Part shown: in pieces, positions 1 to 5,048 of the stretch | Numbering within the stretch: position 1 is the first letter of the stretch | Layout: every line of letters begins with the position of its first letter | DNA from: DATGLE01 sp035294325 | GTDB lineage: Bacteria; Chloroflexota; Ktedonobacteria; Ktedonobacterales; Ktedonobacteraceae | NCBI GenBank assembly: GCA_035294325.1 | Contig: DATGLE010000096.1 | Coordinates: 1 to 10,933, forward strand | Length of the DNA stretch: 10,933 nucleotides | Reading direction: 5' to 3' | Notes under the pieces: generated by a model | Seen by the model: only the letters and a program-made list of their open reading frames with translations | What the model was told of the DNA's origin: nothing | Database searches by the model: none | Program-made: the position numbers and the translations under genes

Positions 1-225
1 TTTTTGCAGATCCGCGCCATGCACAATCTGAGCTTAGAGGCGCTGGCAGAGGCGGCGCAGGTGCCGATAGAGGATATTTATTATCTGGAGGCCGGGGTGC
101 CCTATCCTATTAAATTCATTGAGAAGGCGCTGCGGGCCTTATCCGCCTTAACAGGTGAACAATGCACCCGTGACACAGTTGGAGGGATTTATGCGAAGGA
201 TGATGAAGAGGGAGAAAATGAGTAA
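1..225 (+). CDS. Small XRE-like helix-turn-helix protein (5' end outside window)
   Basis: The reading frame is open from base 1 and ends with TAA at 223-225, leaving 74 visible residues. The visible part, with LSLEALAEAAQVPIEDIYYLE followed by a second helical stretch ending FIEKALRALSALTG, has the spacing of a lambda-repressor/XRE DNA-binding fold: a helix, the turn-and-recognition helix (QVPIEDIYYLE), then packing helices. The tail (KDDEEGENE) is short and acidic. The only early ATG lies inside the domain, so the true start is upstream of the window. It is probably a small DNA-binding regulator; its target cannot be told from here. It is convergent with the lipid kinase gene across a 298-bp gap that holds two inverted repeats. 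Confidence 0.6.
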   Translation, partial: FLQIRAMHNLSLEALAEAAQVPIEDIYYLEAGVPYPIKFIEKALRALSALTGEQCTRDTVGGIYAKDDEEGENE

Positions 226-266
226 AAATGAAATTTTCCATTCAAAATCTGCCATGCCGGGGCAGC

Positions 267-362
267 GGATGGAAGGTCGAGGCACGTAGGGACGCAGCGC
301 CGCCGGCCGGTCACGATTGTGCATGGCTACGGCGGCGCTGCGTCCCTACGTCCCCACCATCC
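267..362. repeat. Long inverted repeat, 21-bp perfect core
   Basis: Bases 284-304 and 331-351 are perfect reverse complements (21 bp) around a 26-base loop. A further 6-bp outer stem (GGATGG at 267-272 with CCATCC at 357-362) extends it after an internal bulge. Each arm contains GTAGGGACGC or its complement. A related single arm occurs at 445-464, matching 331-350 at 18 of 20 positions, so this is probably a dispersed repeat unit and not a one-off terminator. Confidence 0.8.
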
Positions 363-363
363 T

Positions 364-398
364 TTCCCATTGCCACTATTCGTTTGTGGCAATGGGAA
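364..398. repeat. 13-bp inverted repeat with 9-base loop
   Basis: TTCCCATTGCCAC at 364-376 is exactly complementary to GTGGCAATGGGAA at 386-398. It starts two bases after the preceding inverted repeat. It could form a stable hairpin in RNA from either strand. No T-run follows on either side, so a classical intrinsic terminator is not supported. Confidence 0.75.
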
Positions 399-444
399 GA
401 CGCGGACTTGCGCCGCAATACTTCCACGGGAGGAACACAGCCAG

Positions 445-464
445 GGCGGCGCCGCGCCCCTACG
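445..464. repeat. Single arm related to the 284-351 repeat
   Basis: GGCGGCGCCGCGCCCCTACG matches 331-350 at 18 of 20 positions. The partner arm is absent nearby, so this looks like a decayed or half copy of the same element. Confidence 0.5.
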
Positions 465-523
465 ATCCCTGACCTCCCATACGCAACTTTTAAATCGCCC
501 TATCCTGAGATGCAGGCCGCCTG

Positions 524-1504
524 TTATTCTCGTGAAAACAGATGCTCCGGCACCTCCTGCGGCACAATCACTTTGAGCGCACGATGGGCGACGGAAAAGA
601 CCGTAGGGCTGGAACTGCTGTTACTGCTATAGCCGGCGGGATCGCCATCGACCTGCAAGGCCACCGGCGGATGAGTATGTACCTTGATCTCGCCCGAGGT
701 CTCATAGCGCACCCAGCGCTTACGCTCCGGGCGCCGCAACAAAAAGTCGAGTAGCACAGCGGCGCGCTCGAATACGCTGTGCGTCCTGACGACGCAGATG
801 TCGAGCAGGCCATCATCGCACTTCGCCTGCCAGGTGAACTTGATCGCGCCCGCGTAAAGCTGCGTATTGCCAATCACCACTTGCAGCGCGCTCAGTCGCC
901 TGGCACGCTCGCCCTCCTGCTGGATAATCACATGGAAATCAGGGTAGCGCAGTCCGGCCTGCAAGCCGACAAAGATGTAGCCGAGCACACCGAAGCGCTT
1001 CGCGGGCTTCCTTTCAACCGCGCGCGTCACTTCCGCGTCGAAGCCAAGCGTTGACATCAGGAGAAAGTAGCGATCATTGACCTTGCCCAGATCAACGCGC
1101 CGCCGCTGCCCATGTATAAGCACCTCGCGCGCTCCATCGGGATCGTTAAGGGGAATGCCAACCTCGCGCGCCCACACGTTGACCGTACCGCTCGGCAACA
1201 CGCCCAGAGCCGTCTCGCTCCCGGCCAGTTCCTGGACGACCTCGTTGATCGTACCATCTCCGCCGGCAACGATGAAAACATCGATCTTCTGCTCTACCGC
1301 CTCACGGGCTATGCGCCGCACATCCTCACGCTTTTCCGTCAGCTTCAAAGTAGCGTCCCAACCCTGATCGCGCAGGAAGATGATGGTATCCTCGATCTGC
1401 GATGCATGGGCCGCGTAGCTCCCGGATGTGGGGTTGGCGAGCACGATGGCCGAAATGCGCGCTGATGCCGCGCCTGTTGCTTCTTTTTGTGTGCTTTCTT
1501 GCAT
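524..1504 (-). CDS. Diacylglycerol kinase / LCB5-family lipid kinase
   Basis: This 326-residue protein fits the YegS/DgkB-type family (about 300 aa), which phosphorylates diacylglycerol or a related lipid with ATP at the membrane face, recycling lipid or making phosphatidate. The N-terminal NPTSGS (residues 24-29) matches the family's NPxSG start. GGDGTINEV (81-89) is the hallmark nucleotide-binding loop, and LPSGTVNVWAREVGIP (103-118) is the second conserved block. The C-terminal QVDGDP is the conserved end of the all-beta domain. After it comes an odd serine-rich stretch (YSSNSSSSP). The ATG at 1504 is chosen because GAAGGA lies 5 bases upstream and the family homology begins soon after. 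The frame stays open to 1678, but the extra 58 residues look unlike the family. The exact lipid substrate cannot be read from sequence. Confidence 0.87.
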   Translation of the reverse strand: MQESTQKEATGAASARISAIVLANPTSGSYAAHASQIEDTIIFLRDQGWDATLKLTEKREDVRRIAREAVEQKIDVFIVAGGDGTINEVVQELAGSETALGVLPSGTVNVWAREVGIPLNDPDGAREVLIHGQRRRVDLGKVNDRYFLLMSTLGFDAEVTRAVERKPAKRFGVLGYIFVGLQAGLRYPDFHVIIQQEGERARRLSALQVVIGNTQLYAGAIKFTWQAKCDDGLLDICVVRTHSVFERAAVLLDFLLRRPERKRWVRYETSGEIKVHTHPPVALQVDGDPAGYSSNSSSSPTVFSVAHRALKVIVPQEVPEHLFSRE

Positions 1505-1686
1505 AATTTCCTTCAACGAGATATTGATGATTTCTACATCCATCCACCATCGGACATGATCGGTAGCTTTCATAATTGCGAAAGATACTTCCACCTCTGT
1601 CACGTAAGCACGACGATTATGGTTGCAGGGTCGTATTCTCGCACACTTACGCCGGGCCTTCGCGCGGCTCTGCCCCACACGGCATT

Positions 1687-1721
1687 ATCTCTGGGAAGCA
1701 CCTGCGGTGCTTCCCAGAGAT
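1687..1721. repeat. 16-bp perfect hairpin, 3-base loop
   Basis: Bases 1687-1702 (ATCTCTGGGAAGCACC) pair exactly with 1706-1721 around the loop TGC. The position is about 180 bp upstream of the lipid kinase start and about 380 bp upstream of the TPP enzyme start, so it is not at the 3' end of either gene. There is no T-run on either side. Confidence 0.8.
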
Positions 1722-1814
1722 GGAGGCAGAAATCAAACACCCTCGTGGAAGCGTAACCAAATCCTTGAATGATTGCGTGTTACATATATGCACCCTTTAG
1801 CGTGACTCCAATGG

Positions 1815-1835
1815 AAAGGGTATCTGATTCTCAGC
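1815..1835 (+). repeat. Short dispersed repeat, copy 1
   Basis: This 21-base segment, with core TCTGATTCTCAGC, matches the reverse complement of 6866-6886 at 19 of 21 positions. Both copies lie in intergenic DNA. A match of this length is only modestly better than chance for a window of this size. Confidence 0.35.
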
Positions 1836-1954
1836 ACCTTTGCACTCTAATGCCGCGTACTCGCGCGGCGCTGCCGCGCCAGAGAGGCGTAGTGATCCTC
1901 AGCGCTTCGTCCTCTCGGACCTGGCGTTCGCGCGGCGGAACCGCGCAATAGATG

Positions 1955-2005
1955 TATATTGTGTTATGCAAAATGCGCTTCGCGCATTTTGCATAACACA
2001 ATATA
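1955..2005. repeat. 24-bp perfect hairpin, 3-base loop, upstream of TPP enzyme
   Basis: Bases 1955-1978 are exactly complementary to 1982-2005 around the loop TTC. The stem is AT-rich at its base (TATATTGTGTTATGC) and GC-rich at its tip (AATGCGC), unlike the GC-rich surroundings. It ends about 97 bp before the TPP enzyme ATG. If transcription starts upstream of it, it would be a prominent 5'-UTR structure; otherwise it is an extragenic palindrome. Confidence 0.85.
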
Positions 2006-2011
2006 TGTAAG

Positions 2012-2030
2012 GCGAGCGCCGCAGGCGTGA
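2012..2030 (+). repeat. Short GC-rich dispersed repeat, copy 1
   Basis: GCGAGCGCCGCAGGCGTGA matches 6822-6840 at 17 of 19 positions in the same orientation. Both copies are intergenic. It could be part of a genome-wide GCGAGCGCC-type repeat. Confidence 0.35.
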
Positions 2031-2082
2031 GCAAGCGAGGGTGTCGGAAAGCAGACGCACTCTGATAAATAATTGCCTGGTG

Positions 2083-2090
2083 AGAAGGAG
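2083..2090 (+). promoter_or_regulatory. Ribosome binding site of the TPP enzyme
   Basis: AGAAGGAG lies 12 bases before the ATG at 2103, a somewhat long spacing. It is the only good purine-rich site near the start of family homology and supports ATG 2103 over the in-frame TTG at 2073, which would place this site inside the gene. Confidence 0.6.
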
Positions 2091-2102
2091 AAGATTGAAT
2101 TC

Positions 2103-3890
2103 ATGAGTAAACAAGTCAGCGATTTTCTGTTAGAACGGCTCGCAGCCTGGGGTATTAAACGTATTTACGGCTATCCCGGCGACGGGATCAATGGTATTCT
2201 GGGCGCCCTGGAACGGCACCAGGACCTCTTTCAGTTCGTCCAGGTACGGCATGAAGAGATGGCGGCGTTTATGGCCTGCGCCCACGCTAAATTTACCGGC
2301 GAAGTTGGCGTGTGCATGGCGACCTCGGGGCCAGGCGCGATTCACCTCCTGAATGGCCTGTACGATGCGAAGATGGATCACCAGCCGGTTGTCGCCATCG
2401 TCGGCCAGTCGGCGCGCACGGCTCTCGGAGGTAACTATCAGCAGGAGGTTGATCTTCAGAACCTGTTTAAAGACGTTGCCGGCGAATATGTGCAGACCAT
2501 CACCTCCCCGGTGGCCGCGCGCCAGGTGATTGACCGCGCGGTGCGTATCGCCATTACCGAACGGGCGCCGACCTGCATCATCATCCCAAAGGATGTGCAG
2601 GATCTCGAAGCCGAGAAGCCGCCGCACAAGCATAATACCGTGCATACCGGCATGGGCTACTTCGCTCCCTATATCATTCCGCGCAAAGAGGATCTGCAAC
2701 GCGCCGCCGACCTCCTCAACGAAGGCAAGAAAGTTGCCATGCTGATCGGCGCCGGAGCGAAGCATGCCGCCGCCGAGGTCACGGAGGTTGCCGACCTGCT
2801 CGGCTGTGGTGTAGCGAAGGCGCTGCTGGGCAAGACCGTGCTGCCGGATACCCTCCCCTTCGTAACGGGCGGCATCGGCCTGCTCGGCACGAAGCCAAGC
2901 TCGGATATGATGAACGAGTGCGATACGCTGCTGATGGTCGGGACCAGCTTCCCCTACGCGGAATTCCTGCCCAAAGAGGGGCAGGCGCGCGCGGTCCAGA
3001 TCGACATCGACGGGCGCATGATTAGCCTGCGCTACCCGGTGGAACTCGGCCTGATCGGCGATAGTAAAGAGTCGCTGCGCGCGCTCATTCCGCTGCTCAA
3101 GCGCAAGACGGACCGCTCCTGGCGCGAGAAAATCGAATCCAATATTCGCGACTGGTGGAAGACGCTCGAAGGGCGCGTAAAGCAGAGCGCGAACCCCATC
3201 AATCCCGGCGCTGTGGCCTGGGAGCTTTCCGAGCGCCTGCCCACCAATAGCATCCTGAGCGCCGACGCCGGCACGACGGCCAACTGGTACGGGCGTATCG
3301 TCAAAGCGAAGGATGGCATGATGGGATCGCTGTCGGGGAGCCTGGCCTCAATGGGTGGCGCCGTTCCTTACGCCATCGCCGCTAAATTCGCCTACCCGGA
3401 GCGCCCGGTGGTCTGCCTGACAGGCGACGGCGCTATGCAGATGAACGGCCTCAACGAACTGCTCACGGTGCATAAATACTGGAAGGAATGGAGTGATCCG
3501 CGCCTCATCTTCATCGTTTTCAACAACCGCGATCTCAACCAGGTAAGCTGGGAGATGCGCATCGAAGAGGGAAACCCGAGGCTGCCCATGACTCAGGCTA
3601 TCCCCGATGCTTCCTATGATGGTTTCGCGGAGTCACTGGGGTTGATGGGCATCCGCGTGGATAAGCCAGAGGGCCTGGGATCGGCCATCGACCAGGCGCT
3701 TACGGCCAACCGTCCCGTCGTGATGAACATTTATACCGATCCCAACGTGGAGACGCTGCCGCCGCACATCACCATAGAGCAGGCCAAAGAGTTCATGTCC
3801 ACCATCCTCAAGGGGGATCCCGAAGAGGAGGGCATTATCAAGCAGTCGGCGAAGAGTATGGTTGGCGGCATCTTTAATCGCGGCCACTAA
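2103..3890 (+). CDS. Thiamine-diphosphate enzyme, pyruvate oxidase (PoxB)-like
   Basis: A 595-residue TPP-dependent enzyme of the acetolactate synthase / pyruvate oxidase superfamily. Three domains are visible: an N-terminal pyrimidine-binding domain with YGYPGDGINGIL (22-33) and RHEEMAAF (49-56), where E51 aligns with the TPP-activating glutamate of E. coli PoxB; a central domain (roughly 190-330) with GAGAKHAAAEV and MVGTSFPYAEFLP, the latter close to PoxB's LLGTQFPYRAFYP; and a C-terminal domain with the Mg/TPP motif GDG (441-443) followed by NN (474-475). Alignment from memory favours PoxB-like pyruvate decarboxylation to acetate over acetolactate synthase, but the quinone- and lipid-binding C-terminal peptide of PoxB is not obvious. 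Its ending (EEEGIIKQSAKSMVGGIFNRGH) is different. Pyruvate is therefore a guess; another 2-oxo acid is possible. The dehydrogenase genes follow in the same direction 241 bp downstream. Confidence 0.85.
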   Translation: MSKQVSDFLLERLAAWGIKRIYGYPGDGINGILGALERHQDLFQFVQVRHEEMAAFMACAHAKFTGEVGVCMATSGPGAIHLLNGLYDAKMDHQPVVAIVGQSARTALGGNYQQEVDLQNLFKDVAGEYVQTITSPVAARQVIDRAVRIAITERAPTCIIIPKDVQDLEAEKPPHKHNTVHTGMGYFAPYIIPRKEDLQRAADLLNEGKKVAMLIGAGAKHAAAEVTEVADLLGCGVAKALLGKTVLPDTLPFVTGGIGLLGTKPSSDMMNECDTLLMVGTSFPYAEFLPKEGQARAVQIDIDGRMISLRYPVELGLIGDSKESLRALIPLLKRKTDRSWREKIESNIRDWWKTLEGRVKQSANPINPGAVAWELSERLPTNSILSADAGTTANWYGRIVKAKDGMMGSLSGSLASMGGAVPYAIAAKFAYPERPVVCLTGDGAMQMNGLNELLTVHKYWKEWSDPRLIFIVFNNRDLNQVSWEMRIEEGNPRLPMTQAIPDASYDGFAESLGLMGIRVDKPEGLGSAIDQALTANRPVVMNIYTDPNVETLPPHITIEQAKEFMSTILKGDPEEEGIIKQSAKSMVGGIFNRGH

Positions 3891-3928
3891 CCCCATCACC
3901 CCGGCGAAGCGCCTGTGACGCTTCACAA

Positions 3929-3991
3929 CCGGGAGTGTGAGGTGCGTGCGGTGCGGATAGCGTCCGCACCGCACGCACCTCACACTCCCGG
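3929..3991. repeat. 29-bp perfect hairpin, 5-base loop
   Basis: Bases 3929-3957 (starting CCGGGAGTGTGAGG) are exactly complementary to 3963-3991, with the loop TAGCG. This is the longest perfect stem in the window. It starts 39 bp after the stop of the TPP enzyme gene. It could act as a 3'-end RNA stabiliser or terminator, but no T-run follows. Confidence 0.85.
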
Positions 3992-4008
3992 ACGGGCCGC
4001 CTTCGAGC

Positions 4009-4083
4009 ATGTCATCCTGAGCGCCAGCGAAGGATCCGATCCCGCCCGGCACGCAGATCCTTCGCCTGCGCTCAGGATGACAT
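4009..4083. repeat. TGTCATCCTGAGCG-type inverted repeat
   Basis: Bases 4009-4036 and 4056-4083 are complementary at 26 of 28 positions, with a 19-base loop. The unit begins ATGTCATCCTGAGCG and ends GCGAAGGATC. A rearranged copy of the same unit is found at 4978-5025. Sequences of this type (GTCATCCTGAGCG...CGAAGGATC) recur between genes in many bacterial genomes, so this is best called a dispersed extragenic palindrome. Confidence 0.85.
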
Positions 4084-4131
4084 TCTTACCTGTTTAGAAA
4101 AGGAAGACCTATCCACTGGAGAGTATATCCG

Positions 4132-4953
4132 ATGAAGAAGCTGATAAACAATCGTACTACCTCAGCGGAGGCGCCCGCAACGCTGCCCGGCGGCGATACC
4201 AGCCGTTTGCCGGTGGACCCGCGGAGCAAACGCCCGATCATGCCCTCGTCCCAGCCCGGCTACTACCCGGGCTTCAGCACGCTGAGCCAGAAAGACTTCT
4301 GGGACGAGGCAACGCGCAGGGTCGTTCTGAATCGCGTTGAGAATGTGCCGCCAATCCGTTTCTTCTCGCCCGAAGAGGCAACCTTGATGCAGGCGGTATG
4401 TGATCGCCTGCTGCCCCAGGATGATCGCGATGAGGAGCATAAAATTCCTATCGTGAACTACATCGACGAACGGCTCTACACCAATCGCTCCGACGGCTAT
4501 CGCTATGAAGATATGCCGCCCGATCCTGAGGCGCACAGGCTCGGCTTGCAGGCTATCGAGGCCATTGCCCGGCATATGTACAATACCTCATTTATTGCGC
4601 TTGGCCCGCGCGAGCAGGACGCCGTACTGCTCACGCTGCATGACGCGAAGCCGCCGGCAGCGCACGATATCTGGCAGAGGATGTCAGTTCATCGTTTCTG
4701 GCTGCTATTGATGCAGGATGTGGTTGGAGCGTACTACGCTCATCCGTATGCGTGGGATGAGATTGGCTTTGGCGGCCCGGCCTATCCGCGTGGCTACATG
4801 CGTCTCGAAGGAGGCAAGCCGGAACCGTGGGAGGTCGAGGAGCAGCGCTACGCGTGGGAGGCACCGGTAACATCGCTCTCAGGCGAACATACCCCGCTCG
4901 GCGGTCCCGGCGGCCACCGGCAGCAAACACCAGGACAGGCGGGAACACACTAG
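4132..4953 (+). CDS. Gluconate 2-dehydrogenase subunit 3-like protein
   Basis: A 273-residue protein with the features of the gluconate 2-dehydrogenase subunit 3 family, the small helical partner of GMC-type FAD dehydrogenases. The visible block is FFSPEEATLMQAVCDRLLPQD (about 77-97), followed by IPIVNYIDERLY, a helical middle with GPREQDAVLLTLHDA, and the conserved end HRFWLLLMQDVVGAYYAHPYAWDEIGFGGPAYPRGY. The start ATG at 4132 has GGAGAG 8 bases upstream. In proteobacterial complexes this subunit often carries a Tat signal that exports the complex. Here the N-terminus (MKKLINNRTTSAEAPA) has no twin arginine and no hydrophobic core, so export by this route is not supported. The last 25 or so residues are Gly/Pro/Gln-rich and look disordered. 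The GMC oxidoreductase gene follows 95 bp downstream, the expected partner order. Confidence 0.82.
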   Translation: MKKLINNRTTSAEAPATLPGGDTSRLPVDPRSKRPIMPSSQPGYYPGFSTLSQKDFWDEATRRVVLNRVENVPPIRFFSPEEATLMQAVCDRLLPQDDRDEEHKIPIVNYIDERLYTNRSDGYRYEDMPPDPEAHRLGLQAIEAIARHMYNTSFIALGPREQDAVLLTLHDAKPPAAHDIWQRMSVHRFWLLLMQDVVGAYYAHPYAWDEIGFGGPAYPRGYMRLEGGKPEPWEVEEQRYAWEAPVTSLSGEHTPLGGPGGHRQQTPGQAGTH

Positions 4954-5048
4954 TGGGCATACATCCCGAATGCGAACATGTCATCCTTCGCTTACGCTCA
5001 GGATGTCATTTAGCGAAGGATGTCATATCAGGGAAGTGAGGTAAGTAT
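4954..5048. other. Intercistronic gap with repeat copy
   Basis: These 95 bases between the two dehydrogenase genes hold a copy of the CATCCTGAGCG-type unit (4978-5025) and the ribosome binding site of the GMC gene (GAGGT at 5038-5042, 6 bases before ATG). No promoter or T-run is clear, so co-transcription with the upstream gene is likely. Confidence 0.5.
4978..5025. repeat. Second copy of the CATCCTGAGCG-type repeat, rearranged
   Basis: CATCCTTCGCT at 4982-4992 pairs with AGCGAAGGATG at 5012-5022, and the segment 4982-5004 read on the other strand gives CATCCTGAGCGTAAGCGAAGGATG, the same unit as at 4009-4083. It sits between two genes that probably share a transcript, so it may be a spacer palindrome and not a terminator. 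Confidence 0.7.

Larger units (their letters stand above)
226..523. other. Gene-free convergent gap with inverted repeats
   Basis: No convincing gene lies here. A + frame starting with ATG at 228 runs through both inverted repeats and into the antisense of the lipid kinase gene, and its translation has low-complexity Arg/Pro composition with no recognisable family. The gap holds two hairpins (267-362 and 364-398) plus a further single arm related to the first (445-464). Because the genes on both sides converge on this gap, the hairpins could end transcription from either side. Neither is followed by a T-run, so that role is only possible. Confidence 0.6.
1505..2102. other. 598-bp divergent intergenic region rich in hairpins
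   Basis: This gap separates the lipid kinase gene (-) from the TPP enzyme gene (+). No ORF here has family resemblance or a good start. It holds two strong hairpins (1687-1721 and 1955-2005), two short GC-rich ones (1863-1879, 7-bp stem with 3-base loop; 1930-1946, 6-bp stem with 5-base loop) and two short segments that recur at 6822-6886. The promoters of both flanking genes should lie here, but I found no hexamer pair good enough to name. Confidence 0.6.
3891..4131. other. 241-bp gap with two tandem hairpin repeats
   Basis: This gap separates the TPP enzyme gene from the next co-directional gene. It has a small hairpin right after the stop (GAAGCG 3906-3911 with CGCTTC 3919-3924), then the 29-bp hairpin at 3929-3991 and the near-perfect repeat at 4009-4083. 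No coding region is supported. The gap could reduce or end read-through from the TPP enzyme gene, so a single operon is not certain. Confidence 0.6.

Noticed and set aside
228..632. A 134-residue + frame starting just after the XRE gene
   Set aside because: It runs through both inverted repeats and then antisense into the lipid kinase gene; its composition is low-complexity and no family is recognisable.
1505..1678. N-terminal extension of the lipid kinase to ATG 1678
   Set aside because: The extra 58 residues do not resemble the family, and the ATG at 1504 has a good ribosome binding site right before family homology.
2073..2102. TTG start of the TPP enzyme at 2073
   Set aside because: It would put the AGAAGGAG site inside the gene; ATG 2103 fits the family start.
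2130..2765. A 211-residue - frame opposite the TPP enzyme
   Set aside because: It is an antisense shadow of a gene whose motifs are clear on the + strand.
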